From Halomicrobium salinisoli (GTDB taxonomy: Archaea; Halobacteriota; Halobacteria; Halobacteriales; Haloarculaceae), in NCBI RefSeq assembly GCF_020405185.1, contig NZ_CP084464.1, forward strand, positions 62,001 to 126,000: a DNA stretch of 64,000 nucleotides, read 5' to 3'. This document shows positions 41,250 through 50,644 of this stretch, in pieces. The notes below the pieces were generated by a model, which saw nothing but the letters and a program-made list of their open reading frames with translations, ran no database searches and had not been told where the DNA came from. The position numbers and the translations under genes were made by a program. The number at the start of each line of letters is the position of its first letter. Within the stretch, counting starts at the first letter, position 1.

Positions 41250-41966
41250 TCAGTCACCTCCCGGGAGGCGTCCGCCGTCGCTCTCTCCGTCGCGCCACCC
41301 GCGGACCAGCGCCGGGACGTCGCCGACCGTCGCGTCGGTCCCCCGGCAGAGGTACGCCGCGACCAGCAGTGCGACCGCCAGCGCGACCATGTAGCCGCCG
41401 GGGCCGAACCAGGCGAAGCCGCTGATGTTGGCGACCGCGTAGCCGCCGAGGACCGGCGGGGTGAACCCCTCGACGCCGCGCAGCGGCGCCTCCGGGTCCA
41501 GCGCGTGGCCGGCCTGGTAGAGGCGGTACTGGATGACCGCGAACATGACGACCAGCGCCGTCAGCGTGCCGACGAGCTGGACGGCCAGGCCCCGCCGGAG
41601 CTTCCGCTCGGTGGGCGCCAGCGCGACGACCAGGCTCACGGCGGCCATCCCCAGGAAGGCGACGGGACCGAGTGCCCACTCTGGCGTCCGGATCGCCCCC
41701 TCGTGGACCTCGTAGTTGGGGTCGACCAGCACCGGGTCGGGGTAGTAGAAGCCGACGTACTTGTTCAGCGCCTGGACCTCGGCGTAGTCGCCGCCCAGCC
41801 GCGGGTAGGCGTACAGTTCCACGACGAGTTCCGTCGAGGGATACTGCGGCGCCAGGAACGTGATCCGCCACATGGGCACCAGCAGCGCCCCGACCACGAG
41901 CAGGGCCGCCGCTATCGGCAGGGCGCGCCGGAGTTCGGTCAGCCGTGCGATCCGTGATTGGGGCAT
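41250..41966 (-). CDS. conserved nos-cluster membrane protein
   Basis: 238 residues with about five helices. The outer segment after helix 1, LAPQYPSTELVVELYAYPRLGGDYAEVQALNKYVGFYYP, is the recurring LNxYxGxYY pattern of membrane proteins encoded beside nosZ in clade II and archaeal nos clusters, from memory. It sits 43 bp after nosZ and directly before nosD (2 bp). It may take part in NosZ maturation or electron supply; its biochemical role is not established. There is no nosL in the window, so copper delivery could rely on other proteins. Confidence 0.75.
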   Translation of the reverse strand: MPQSRIARLTELRRALPIAAALLVVGALLVPMWRITFLAPQYPSTELVVELYAYPRLGGDYAEVQALNKYVGFYYPDPVLVDPNYEVHEGAIRTPEWALGPVAFLGMAAVSLVVALAPTERKLRRGLAVQLVGTLTALVVMFAVIQYRLYQAGHALDPEAPLRGVEGFTPPVLGGYAVANISGFAWFGPGGYMVALAVALLVAAYLCRGTDATVGDVPALVRGWRDGESDGGRLPGGD

Positions 41967-42009
41967 GGTGGATGAGAGTGAGGGAGGGTGGTGAGCGGGA
42001 CCGGGTCAG

Positions 42010-43965
42010 TTACTCGCTCGGTTCGACGATGAGCCGCGAGCGCATCTCGAGGTGGAGGGCGCTACAGAAGTACGAACAGTAGACCCAGTAGACGCCGGGC
42101 TCGTCGGCGGTGAAGGTCACCTCGCGGGTGTCCTGGGGCGCCAGCGCCAGGTCGACGTCGTACTCGGGGATGGCCATCCCGTGCGTGATGTCGCTGGTCT
42201 CCTCGACGTTCGACGCGGTGATCCGGACCTCGTCGCCCTCCTGCACGCGGATCTCCGGGAACGCGTACTCGTTGCGCTTGACGTAGGTCTTGACGTGGAC
42301 CGTCGAGTCGTCGATCCGCTCGATCGACTCGTCGCCCTCGGCGACGAACTCCGCGTCGTAGTCCGACGGATCGTACACGTCCGCGGGCTCGATCTTGTCG
42401 GCAGAGACGATGGAGGCGTCGTGGGGCTCGGCGTAGGACGGCTTGTCCTTGACCAGCTGCATCCCCTCCTCGTCGTCGCCGATGTAGATCAGCTGGTCGT
42501 TCTCGGGCTTGAGCGGCCCCACGTTGAGGAAGCGGTCCTTCGAGAGCTTGTTCAGCGAGATGAGGTAGTCGCCCTCGGGATCGGCGGTGTACGACTCGGA
42601 GGCGATCAGGTGGCCGGGGTTGTAGTGGACGTCGATCTTCTCGACGATCGGGTCCTCGCTGCCCGCCTCGGCCTCGACCGCGGCCTCGATGTCCCACTTG
42701 GCGACCTGCGAGTCGATGAACAGCGTCGTGTACGCGTGGCCGCGCCCGTCGTAGGCCGTGTGCAGCGGGCCCATCCCGACGCGCGGGCGGCCCACGATGG
42801 CGTCGGCCGGGTCGTCGGCCTCGGCGAGCTTCTCGACGTCGATGACCGTACAGGTCGGGTCGAGCTTGCCGCTCGCGATGGCGTAGTCGCCGTCGGGGGT
42901 GACGCTAACCCCGTGCGGGCTCTTGGGCGTGGGGACGTACCGCACGATCGGACGGTCGCTCTGGTTGAGCGAGCTCTCTCGCGTGCCGTCCACCACGGGC
43001 ACGCCGTTGATCTCCTCGTAGTCGCCGTTCTCGACGGCCGCCTCGATGGCCGGGACGTCGAAGGCCTTCACCCAGTCGCGGTCGGCCTTGGTCATCCCCG
43101 ACTCGGTCGTCGCGTGCTCGCTGTTGTAGCCCGTCGTGAAGAACCAGCGGCCGTCCTTGCCGCCGTCGCCGTTGTCCATGTTGCCGTCGACCTCGACCTC
43201 CCACTCGACGTTCATCGTCTCGGGGTTGATCGCGGCGATGGTCGAGGTGTACGCCTCGGGGTCGTCGAGGTCGCGCCCGTCGTTCTGCATCGGGACGCGG
43301 AACTCGCCGACGCCGAAGACGTACTTCGTGTCCGGCAGGAGACAGCAGGCGCCGTGGGTGCCCTGCTGGTTGGGGATGTCCACGATGGCGTCCGTCTCGA
43401 AGTACTCCAGGTCGATCCGGGCCATCCGGCCGTTGGCCTTGTCGTTGACGAACGCCCACCGGCCGTCGTAGTCGTTGTCCGTCTGGGAGACGCGCGGGTG
43501 GTGCGTGTCGCCCCAGCTGTAGCCGCCGCCCTCCTCCTCGAGCATCTCGCTGGTTCGGTCGTCGTAGCCGTACCCGCTGGCCGGCTCGGGGGTGAACACC
43601 GGGATGCGCAGCAGTTCGCGCATCGACGGGACGCCCATCACGCGGATCTCGCCGCTGTGGCCGCCGCTGAGGAACGCGTAGTAGTCGTCGAGTTCGCCCG
43701 GCGCGACCTTGTGGTTCTTCGCCCCGCCCGAGGCCGTCTCCTGATCAGCGCTGCCACCGCCGCTGAGCGCGTCGAGACAGCCCGCCGACGCGGTCGCCGC
43801 GCCGACCGCCGCCCCGGCCTTCATGAAGTCGCGCCTGTCGACCGACAGGCCCGGGAGCGACAGCGACACGTCGTCGTCGGCGTCGTCGTGCTCCTCGCGG
43901 ACCGCCGACAGTTCCCGCTCGTGTCCCTCGATCGTATCGTCGGTGTCGTCCGTGTGTTCGGTCAT
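42010..43965 (-). CDS. nosZ: nitrous oxide reductase
   Basis: 651 residues. A Tat lipoprotein signal DRRDFMKAGAAVGAATASAGC has RR 44-45 and lipobox Cys63, placing the enzyme outside and lipid-anchored. A seven-bladed propeller carries the CuZ histidines (among them DTHHPRVSQTDNDYDGRW and GTHGACCL), and the C-terminal cupredoxin domain has the CuA ligands C630, C634, H638 and M641 (YCSYFCSALHLEM). It reduces N2O to N2. First gene of the nos operon. A TATA-like CGTTTATGG lies about 65 nt and a CGAA-N4-TTCG palindrome 130 nt upstream. Confidence 0.97.
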   Translation of the reverse strand: MTEHTDDTDDTIEGHERELSAVREEHDDADDDVSLSLPGLSVDRRDFMKAGAAVGAATASAGCLDALSGGGSADQETASGGAKNHKVAPGELDDYYAFLSGGHSGEIRVMGVPSMRELLRIPVFTPEPASGYGYDDRTSEMLEEEGGGYSWGDTHHPRVSQTDNDYDGRWAFVNDKANGRMARIDLEYFETDAIVDIPNQQGTHGACCLLPDTKYVFGVGEFRVPMQNDGRDLDDPEAYTSTIAAINPETMNVEWEVEVDGNMDNGDGGKDGRWFFTTGYNSEHATTESGMTKADRDWVKAFDVPAIEAAVENGDYEEINGVPVVDGTRESSLNQSDRPIVRYVPTPKSPHGVSVTPDGDYAIASGKLDPTCTVIDVEKLAEADDPADAIVGRPRVGMGPLHTAYDGRGHAYTTLFIDSQVAKWDIEAAVEAEAGSEDPIVEKIDVHYNPGHLIASESYTADPEGDYLISLNKLSKDRFLNVGPLKPENDQLIYIGDDEEGMQLVKDKPSYAEPHDASIVSADKIEPADVYDPSDYDAEFVAEGDESIERIDDSTVHVKTYVKRNEYAFPEIRVQEGDEVRITASNVEETSDITHGMAIPEYDVDLALAPQDTREVTFTADEPGVYWVYCSYFCSALHLEMRSRLIVEPSE

Positions 43966-44087
43966 GGGTGGATGCGCGCTGATCCGACCGCCGGATCAGT
44001 TCACACGTGCAGGTAGGACGATTCACCATAAACGGCCAGCGAGGATTCTCAGGGTCCGGTTAGCGTTCTCAGGTGGCCGGAATCGGG

Positions 44088-44101
44088 CCGAATTTGTTCG
44101 G
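44088..44101. promoter_or_regulatory. NarO-type palindrome upstream of nosZ
   Basis: CCGAATTTGTTCGG: 5-bp arms with CGAA-N4-TTCG core at 44089-44100. It lies in the upstream region of nosZ, centred 63 nt before the CGTTTATGG box and 130 nt before the ATG. Same core as the sites at 38123, 53826 and 56804. Confidence 0.65.
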
Positions 44102-44162
44102 GAGAGTGGTTGAGGCCGGTCGTCTCAATGCATATACCTCAAGCCCTCTTTTGCTCAGTAGT

Positions 44163-45335
44163 TCAGAGTTGGTTGATCGGCTTGTTGATGATCTCGAAGA
44201 CTTCGTTTGCCCGGTAGAACCGATTCCGGTCTTTCCCGGTGAGTTCTTCGAGTATTCCGTCATCTTCGAGCTGTCCGATCAGTCGGTTGGCCGTGCTGTA
44301 TTCGACATCCAACCAGTCGGCCGCTGTGTTCACGTCCAGGTACGGGTCTTCGAAGAGCCGCATGACCAGTTCGAGAATGTTCTCGGACCGCTCGTTCTGG
44401 TAGCGCTGTTGATAGTCCTCTCGGAGGTCGACCAGCAGGTTTGCCCGCTGATGGGCCTCGTCTGCTTGCGACTGCACGCCACGCAGGAAAAACAGGAGCC
44501 ACTCTTCCCATTCACCGTGCTGACTGACAGCCAAGAGATGATCGACGTATTCTGAGCGCCGTGCGTTGAAATATGAACTCAGGTAGAGATACGGCTCGGG
44601 CAAGAGACCATCACGTTGCAGGAGGAGACTAATCAACAGCCGCCCGAGTCGTCCGTTGCCATCTAGAAAGGGGTGAATCGTCTCGAACTGGTAGTGGATC
44701 AGCCCAATTCGGAGGAGTGGATGCAGATTCGTCTCTTGGTTCGCATATTCGAGCAAGTCTTCGAGAAGGTCGGGGATCTTGTTCGGTGGCGGCGGTACGT
44801 ACCTGGCGTCTTGAATGTACGGCGTACTGCCGATGAAGTTCTGGGTTGTGCGGAGTTCTCCTGGGTCTGCTTCATCCCCACGGACACCCGAAAGCAACCG
44901 GTCGTGCATTTCACACAGCAATTCGACGGTAATTGGATCGCCAGCTGTGATTGCATCTAATCCGTGTGTCAGCGCGTGCAGATAGTTCACGACTTCCTGG
45001 GTACCCTGCTGCCTGTCTTCGTCGATGAGAGCTTCTTGTCCGGCCTCATAGGCGTAGATATCTGAGAGAGTGGCATGTGTCCCTTCGATCTGCGAGGATT
45101 CCAGCGCTTCTTTTCGGATGAATGGCTCGATGAGGATTTCTCGAGAGCCAACACGTGGACCGATGCCGTGGAGGCGTCCGAGTGCCTGAGTCGCCTCCGC
45201 TAGCGGCGTAATGAGTTGTTCAGTATTGATCGAGGGTGGAAGCGGGTCAGGTCGGAACGCCGAATACGTCCCCTTCGATGTCGTCGTAGGAACGATCTCA
45301 CCGGGAGCGGCCTCGTCGAAGTCTTCTCGCTCCAT
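44163..45335 (-). CDS. Fic-domain protein (AMPylator type) with HTH
   Basis: 390 residues from the ATG at 45335 (a GTG at 45365 would overlap a TATA-like AAAAATAAC). The catalytic motif HPFLDGNGRLGR (221-232) is perfect. The inhibitory motif SSQIEG at 80-85, matching [ST]xxxE[GN], lies N-terminal to the Fic core, making it a class II Fic. The C-terminal 70 residues form a winged-helix domain (LDVNTAADWLDVEYSTANRLIGQLEDDGILEE). It probably AMPylates a cellular target, autoregulated by the helix. Lower GC than its neighbours and isolation suggest transfer. Confidence 0.93.
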   Translation of the reverse strand: MEREDFDEAAPGEIVPTTTSKGTYSAFRPDPLPPSINTEQLITPLAEATQALGRLHGIGPRVGSREILIEPFIRKEALESSQIEGTHATLSDIYAYEAGQEALIDEDRQQGTQEVVNYLHALTHGLDAITAGDPITVELLCEMHDRLLSGVRGDEADPGELRTTQNFIGSTPYIQDARYVPPPPNKIPDLLEDLLEYANQETNLHPLLRIGLIHYQFETIHPFLDGNGRLGRLLISLLLQRDGLLPEPYLYLSSYFNARRSEYVDHLLAVSQHGEWEEWLLFFLRGVQSQADEAHQRANLLVDLREDYQQRYQNERSENILELVMRLFEDPYLDVNTAADWLDVEYSTANRLIGQLEDDGILEELTGKDRNRFYRANEVFEIINKPINQL

Positions 45336-45556
45336 TAGTGGTATCTCCACGAATACGCCCGCCACTATTGTTATTTTTGCTTCTAAATCAAAATAGCGAG
45401 GTGGCAGATTGCACCGTCACAACTACGCAGAATCTCTGGGGGCAGGTTGGAGACACATATTTTTCTTCTCGTATTTTGCGAGTGGAACACCTGCTCAGTG
45501 TGTCTGCGAACATAGCAGGAGAATCCTTTTCACGATCCGAGAGAGATTATTACGAA

Positions 45557-45766
45557 ATGCATTCTGACGATTCAAATACGGGGAGACTGGGCTTTTCGCC
45601 CCGCAATATGATTTTAGCTGTTAGCTTCCTGTTGATTGTCAGGCTCGGGGCCGGATTGGCGCGGGGAATCGTGGAAGGGGATTATCTGACAGGATCCTTA
45701 GGATTGATACTCGCTCTTGGGCCGATAGTCTGGCTACTGCTTCTGCTAAGAGACGAATATTTCTGA
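45557..45766 (+). CDS. 69-residue two-helix membrane protein
   Basis: MHSDDSNTGRLGFSPRN followed by two hydrophobic helices (about 18-37 and 43-64), ending LLRDEYF. No family recognised. The codon use is less GC-biased than the rest of the window, like the neighbouring Fic and lipoprotein genes. The ATG at 45557 is preferred over a GTG at 45338 that would run antisense through the 5' end of the Fic gene. Confidence 0.5.
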   Translation: MHSDDSNTGRLGFSPRNMILAVSFLLIVRLGAGLARGIVEGDYLTGSLGLILALGPIVWLLLLLRDEYF

Positions 45767-45912
45767 ACCCTGTCGTATTTGGACCTTCTCCCGGGAATTG
45801 TACTGTTAATAGCTACACAATTTCGTCCGGAATTCCTCCGCCGACCGATTCATAGTCTTCCTGTATTGACCGGCAGAAAACCTTTCCCAAGCAGTCGAAA
45901 AACGATAGAGAG

Positions 45913-46590
45913 ATGGGTATTGACGTTTCTCGCCGCAGGTTCCTCCGGGCCAGTGTCGGTACACTCCCCGCGATCCTCGCTGGATGTGGCAATCCCTCCG
46001 CCGACTCTCCGACGTCACCCACAGCTGATGGTCGATCGGGGACCAGAGAACGGACCGAAACGGAAACAGTCTCCACTGGGGAGACGGCGTCAGGGCCACA
46101 GACTGCAACACCAGCGGGCAATCCGTTCGACGAGTCGTCATCGACTACGTGTGTCGTTTCAGACCCCCCACAGCCGACGTCAGTCGCTGAATTACAGCCG
46201 AAGGACTATCCAGTGTATCCGGAGTTGCTCAGAGCAACCTCGGCAGAGCGATACGCTGTCAAATACGAGGAAGCGTACCAGTATAATTCTCATCTCACTA
46301 CTGAGGGTACTCAAGACACCAGACAGCTCTCTGTCGACGCAGATGCCAGTGACTCTCTTACCGAAGCGATAGGTGACGGCTTCCTCGTGGGTATCGACGG
46401 TGAACTCTCCGTGATGCAGGGCGAGATGATCGAAGACAACCCCGTCGTCGGCGTCTACTATCTTACACCCCACGTCGGACTCCGTGGTGATATCCCTGAG
46501 CCGACCCTCTATGACGTTGAACAGCTCAGATCAGTCACTGTCAAAAACAGACAGACGATCTATTGCGACGAGACAGCCGACAACCAGTGA
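45913..46590 (+). CDS. Tat lipoprotein of unknown function
   Basis: 225 residues. VSRRRFLRASVGTLPAILAGCGN is a Tat signal with lipobox Cys at residue 25, followed by a Ser/Thr-rich linker (30-80). A compact domain follows (DYPVYPELLRATSAERYAVKYEEAYQYNSHL ... GDGFLVGIDGELSVMQGEMIEDNPVVGVYYLTP). Predicted to be lipid-anchored outside the cell. No named domain is recognised. Codon use is unlike the chromosomal core; it shares the lower-GC islet with Fic. Confidence 0.75.
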   Translation: MGIDVSRRRFLRASVGTLPAILAGCGNPSADSPTSPTADGRSGTRERTETETVSTGETASGPQTATPAGNPFDESSSTTCVVSDPPQPTSVAELQPKDYPVYPELLRATSAERYAVKYEEAYQYNSHLTTEGTQDTRQLSVDADASDSLTEAIGDGFLVGIDGELSVMQGEMIEDNPVVGVYYLTPHVGLRGDIPEPTLYDVEQLRSVTVKNRQTIYCDETADNQ

Positions 46591-46706
46591 GTCTCTGATA
46601 GGGATGCAGGCGGGTAACGATACTCGGTTACGAGTGTGACCAGCATCTCCTATCAAGAGGGATAATCCATCACACTGCTCACTGTGTCTTCTGACTTCTC
46701 TGACCA

Positions 46707-48077
46707 TTACCCGTCCGTCCCGGGAGCGTCGTCGGCCGTACGTTCGCGGACGACCATCGAGACGTCCTCACTGGGCCGTGAGGTGACCGTCGGGATCACC
46801 TCCAGGTTCCTGTCGGAGGCCAGTTCGAGGTGGTAGTCCTGGTAGATCGTCGCGAGCAGGAGCCGGGCTTCGAGCATCGCGAACCGGTCGCCGATACACC
46901 GGCGCGGGCCCGCGCTGAACGGGAAGTACGCGAGTCTGGGGAGCGACTCTTCGAGCGCCGGCGTCCAGCGCTCGGGTTCGAAAGCGAGCGGGTCGTCGTA
47001 CCACCGGGAGTCGCGGTGGACGACCCACTGGTTCATGAACACGCGCGCGCCGGCGGGGATCGGGTAGCCGCCGATCTCGTCCGGCCCGGTGGCCTCGCGG
47101 ACGATGCCCGGCACCGGCGGAAAGAGTCGCATCGACTCCTTGACGATCTGCTCGGTGTAGGTGAGATCGGGGAGGTCGGCCATCGTCGGGCGCCGACCGT
47201 CGAGCACCGAGTCGAGTTCGGCGACGAACTTCGATTCGACTTCGGGGTGCTGGGCGAGGAGGTAGGTAGTGTACGTCAGCGAGACCGCAGTGGTCTCGTG
47301 GCCCGCCAGGATGATCGTGATCGCCTCGTCTCTGATCTGCTCGTCCGACAGGGGAACCCCCTCGTCGTCGCGCGCGGCGAGCAGCATCGAGACGACGTCG
47401 TTCTCGCCGGGTTCGGCGCGCTTTCGCCGGATGATGTCGTCGACCACGTCTTCGAGGGTTTCGCGGGCGCGGTCCATCCGCCGCCGGGACGGCAGGGGCA
47501 CGTCGTCCGGCAGCACGACGTTCGGAAGACTGGTCGTCGCCGGGAGGAAGCTGTCGAGCGCAGCCCCGATGTCGTCGACGTACTGATCGATGTCGACCCC
47601 GAACAGCGCCCGCGAGACGATCCGGAGGGTCAGCTCCATCGCGTCGTCGTGGATGGACCGCCGTTCCCCGTCCGTCCAGTCGTCGAGCATGTCCTCGGTC
47701 AGCGCCGTCATCATCTCGGCGTACACCTCGATCCGGTCGGGGTGGAACGCGGGCTGGACGAGGTGGCGGTTCCGTCGCCACTCCTCGCCCTCGCTGTTCA
47801 GGATGCCGTTGCCGAGCAGCGGGCCGAGCACGCGCTGGAACCGGTCGCCCTTCACGTAGTTCCCGTTGTTGTGGACCAGAACGTGCTCGACGTGGTCCGG
47901 GTGATTGAGCTGGTAATTGTGGCCGTCGAGGCCATCCCAGTGGACGACGTCGCCGTACTCGTCGGCCATCCGTTCCCTGAACTCGAGGCCGTCGAGGATC
48001 GACCGCGGCGTCGCCCCGACGACGGGGAGCCCCGAGGGACCGGGCGGCAACTCGCTTGCGGGGAGGTCCTCGCTCAT
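46707..48077 (-). CDS. cytochrome P450
   Basis: 456 residues. The I-helix AGHETTAV is clear, as are the ExxR motif KESMRLFP and the haem loop FSAGPRRCIGDRFAM with its axial cysteine. N-terminal proline-rich PPGPSGLPVVGAT is standard for P450. No N-terminal membrane anchor is present, so it is soluble. The substrate is unknown; haloarchaeal P450s of the CYP174 type have been linked to hydrophobic compounds. No ferredoxin partner is adjacent. It is divergent from an HTH regulator 125 bp away, with GGTATAAAGG between them (readable on both strands). Confidence 0.95.
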   Translation of the reverse strand: MSEDLPASELPPGPSGLPVVGATPRSILDGLEFRERMADEYGDVVHWDGLDGHNYQLNHPDHVEHVLVHNNGNYVKGDRFQRVLGPLLGNGILNSEGEEWRRNRHLVQPAFHPDRIEVYAEMMTALTEDMLDDWTDGERRSIHDDAMELTLRIVSRALFGVDIDQYVDDIGAALDSFLPATTSLPNVVLPDDVPLPSRRRMDRARETLEDVVDDIIRRKRAEPGENDVVSMLLAARDDEGVPLSDEQIRDEAITIILAGHETTAVSLTYTTYLLAQHPEVESKFVAELDSVLDGRRPTMADLPDLTYTEQIVKESMRLFPPVPGIVREATGPDEIGGYPIPAGARVFMNQWVVHRDSRWYDDPLAFEPERWTPALEESLPRLAYFPFSAGPRRCIGDRFAMLEARLLLATIYQDYHLELASDRNLEVIPTVTSRPSEDVSMVVRERTADDAPGTDG

Positions 48078-48202
48078 CGAATCCGTATACGGCGGTCGTT
48101 CAGTTGGTGGCTTCCTCCAGCATACTAGAACCCTTTATACCGATCCGTCGGCAATGCTGACGGGTAGATGTCACTCAGTGTCGATCGTCCAGTCCGCGCG
48201 TC

Positions 48203-48892
48203 ATGAGTGCGAACGCCCTCCGCTCTGCCACGCTCTCGCTCTCGGGGGCGATACACAGTTCGGTGTTCGACCAGTTCGATCGGTCGCCCTCGGCCTCGAT
48301 CGTGGCGACCCGATACCTCAGTCCGGTCGAGAACGGACAGTACGTCGTGCTGGCCGACCTGCGTGGTGACCTCGGCGTCGCACGGGACCTGCTCGCGGAG
48401 AGCGACCAGGTCCTCCGGTACGACGTGGCGGGAACCGACGAACGCGGCATCGTCTACGCGCACTATCGGAGCGCCGGTCCCGTCGGTGAGCTGCTCGCGA
48501 TCCTCTACGACAACGACGTCGTCCTCGACTGGCCGATCGAGCACCAGCAGACGGGCGCCGAAACGGAGTCCAGGGTCACGGTCGTCGGAACGGACGAGGG
48601 CATCCAGCAGGCGGTCGCCGACATTCCGGACGTCTCCGAGCTCTCGCTCCTCAGAATCGGACAGGTACAGGCGGAAGACGACGCGTTGCCGTTGCTGACG
48701 GAGACGCAAGCAACGCTGCTCGATCTCGCGATCGAAGCCGGATACTACGAGGTCCCGCGGGAGACGACGCACAGCGACCTCGCCGACCGTCTGGACGTCG
48801 CGCCGGGTACCGTGAGCGACCGCCTCCAGCGGATCGAACGCCGAGTGATGACCGCCTACGCCGAGCGACCGCCGAACGAGTCCGTTCGGTAG
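48203..48892 (+). CDS. bacterio-opsin-activator (HTH-10) family regulator
   Basis: 229 residues. Unlike the two regulators at 22-23.4 kb it has no cysteine, so its N-terminal sensor (SLSGAIHSSVFDQFDRSPSASIVATRYLSP) uses another cue. The C-terminal HTH-10 is LTETQATLLDLAIEAGYYEVPRETTHSDLADRLDVAPGTVSDRLQRIERRVM. Divergently transcribed from the P450 gene, which it may control. A CCTTTATAC box at about 48131-48139 gives a 5'-UTR of roughly 40 nt. Confidence 0.85.
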   Translation: MSANALRSATLSLSGAIHSSVFDQFDRSPSASIVATRYLSPVENGQYVVLADLRGDLGVARDLLAESDQVLRYDVAGTDERGIVYAHYRSAGPVGELLAILYDNDVVLDWPIEHQQTGAETESRVTVVGTDEGIQQAVADIPDVSELSLLRIGQVQAEDDALPLLTETQATLLDLAIEAGYYEVPRETTHSDLADRLDVAPGTVSDRLQRIERRVMTAYAERPPNESVR

Positions 48893-48971
48893 TCAGTCGC
48901 CGGATCGGAACGCCGGCGATCCGACGCATCGTCTCCCGGTTGTCCCTCCGCTGCTACGCTCGCGAGGGGGC

Positions 48972-49868
48972 TCATCCCGTCCGCGTGCGCTCGGATCGGA
49001 CCACGAGGTGGCCGCTCTCCAGTTGCGTCACCGCCGGCGTCGCGTCGGCGTGCGGGTCGAAGGCCGCGTACGCGAACGCCTGCCACAGCACCCGTTCGGG
49101 GTACGGCCGCCGCGACAGGTCGATCCCGAGGTCCGCCGCCAGGGCGGCGTGGTCGAGTTCGCCCGCGGCGGTCGGGACCGCCAGCGGATTCGAGACCTCG
49201 TCGAGGTCCGCGCCGAACGACGGGAACAGCCGGTACCCGCCGCCCCGGGCCGGGTGGTGGAGTTCGCGCCGACCGGGGTAGCGGACGGCGAGTTCCGGCG
49301 CGACCGTCGTCGGATCGCGGTCCCCGTCCAGCGGTTCGACGCGCTGCTCGGGGAGGGAGATCCGGCGGCGCTCCCCGGTCGATAGCTCGTAGTCGGTCCC
49401 CGCGACCGTCAGTTCGATCGCCGACTCCGACCGGTCCGTGACGGCGACGGCAGGCACGTCGTACGAACGCACCCGACATGTCGTCGCGTCGCCGGCGACC
49501 GTCCCCTCGACGATCAGCGTCGTCCCGTCCCCAGCGCCGGTGACGAGCGCCGGCCCGTCAGACGGGAGAGCGGCGACGCCGACGAGTTCGTGCGTGCTCG
49601 CACAGGTCAGCTCCCAGTCGCTCTGCCGGCCGGACGACGAAGCCAGCGCGGACCGCCAGTAGAAGATTCGCGGGGTTCCGTCGAGTTCGTACGGTACCGC
49701 GTCGGGGACGAAGCGGCCCCCGCGGGCCGTCGGCTCCAGCCCCGGGTGTTCGAGCTTCACTTCGAGGTACGGGAGGCGGCGTACGACCGGCGACGCGACC
49801 GCGTCCGGCGACAGCCGCCGCCACTCGACGGTCGTCGCCGCTCCGTCGGCGGATCCGGGCTCGCTCAT
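48972..49868 (-). CDS. uncharacterised 298-residue soluble protein
   Basis: No family recognised. All-soluble, with a beta-rich middle (VTGAGDGTTLIVEGTVAGDATTCRVRSYDVPAVAVTDRSESAIELTVAGTDYELSTGERRRISLPEQRVEPL) resembling a carbohydrate-binding or jelly-roll fold. Its C-terminus is LLxRRPYPERVLWQAFAYAAFDPHADATP-like. No signal peptide. It ends at 48972 and is followed upstream by another unknown gene 8 bp away, so the two may form an operon with 50645-50998. Confidence 0.6.
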   Translation of the reverse strand: MSEPGSADGAATTVEWRRLSPDAVASPVVRRLPYLEVKLEHPGLEPTARGGRFVPDAVPYELDGTPRIFYWRSALASSSGRQSDWELTCASTHELVGVAALPSDGPALVTGAGDGTTLIVEGTVAGDATTCRVRSYDVPAVAVTDRSESAIELTVAGTDYELSTGERRRISLPEQRVEPLDGDRDPTTVAPELAVRYPGRRELHHPARGGGYRLFPSFGADLDEVSNPLAVPTAAGELDHAALAADLGIDLSRRPYPERVLWQAFAYAAFDPHADATPAVTQLESGHLVVRSERTRTG

Positions 49869-49875
49869 CGCGACG

Positions 49876-50586
49876 TCAGAACGGCGCGTCGGCGCCGTAG
49901 CCGCGCGTCGATCCGCCGGTGCCCTGCGAGCAGCCGGCCTTGCCCCCTCGCTGCGGGCCGCCGTCGCCGTCGCGGGCTCCGTCGCCGCCCTCGACGCTGC
50001 CCGTTTCGCGGAACGACGCCTCCAGGGCCGCCAGCCGCTCGTTAATCTCGTCGGCCCGGTGGTGCATCTCGGCGACGCGGACGCGGACCAGATCGTAATC
50101 GTGGCGGTCGGCCAGCCCGTTCCAGGCGCGGAACGAGCCCACGGTCAGCGTGTCGCTCTGGGGACAGAACGGGGTCGTCGGGGTGAACTCCGCCCGGAGC
50201 ACAGCGAAGTCCTCGCCCGCGTCGTCGGCCACGTCGTCGGGCGCATACTCGTCGGATCCCGCCGCCACGGCGTCCTGGCGAGCCTGTGAGCCGGGGCTCG
50301 ATGAGCGTTGCTCATAGGCGTACCGGTAGCCGGCGTCGCGGTGGCGCGTGTCGAGGTTCAGCCTGGCGAGGTTGTACCCGAAGGTCATGTCGTAGACGCT
50401 CCGCTCCTCGAAGACCTCCCGCGTCAGGTCGTGGAAGTCGAGGTGCTCGTCGCCGGTGAGGACGTCGTGGCCCTCGAGGAACCGGCCCGGATCCGGGATC
50501 GTCGCGGGCACGAACGCGTCGTAGTCGTCGAAGAGGTCGTCGTCGCCCTCCTGGCCGCCGCCGAACGGGGAACTGAATCCGACCAT
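49876..50586 (-). CDS. uncharacterised protein ending in DAPF
   Basis: 236 residues. The core FAVLRAEFTPTTPFCPQSDTLTVGSFRAWNGLADRHDYDLVRVRVAEMHHRADEINERLAALE has conserved-looking cysteine and paired His that could bind metal (Fe-S or copper assembly is conceivable). A Gly/Asp-rich tail ends GCSQGTGGSTRGYGADAPF. Similar Cys- and Gly-containing tails ending in DAPF occur on the DUF2249 protein at 53883-54974 and on a remnant at about 55800-55856. An in-frame peptide QRSSSPGSQARQDA resembles the inserted linkers of the nar genes. Confidence 0.6.
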   Translation of the reverse strand: MVGFSSPFGGGQEGDDDLFDDYDAFVPATIPDPGRFLEGHDVLTGDEHLDFHDLTREVFEERSVYDMTFGYNLARLNLDTRHRDAGYRYAYEQRSSSPGSQARQDAVAAGSDEYAPDDVADDAGEDFAVLRAEFTPTTPFCPQSDTLTVGSFRAWNGLADRHDYDLVRVRVAEMHHRADEINERLAALEASFRETGSVEGGDGARDGDGGPQRGGKAGCSQGTGGSTRGYGADAPF

Positions 50587-50644
50587 GGGCGTACTCGACC
50601 GTCGGGGACCACGACTGCGTCGCCGGACATCTCCGAGCGTCTGT

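Noticed and set aside
42052..44016. 654-codon ORF antisense to nosZ
   Set aside because: Same antisense artefact; NosZ has Tat, CuZ and CuA motifs on the other strand.
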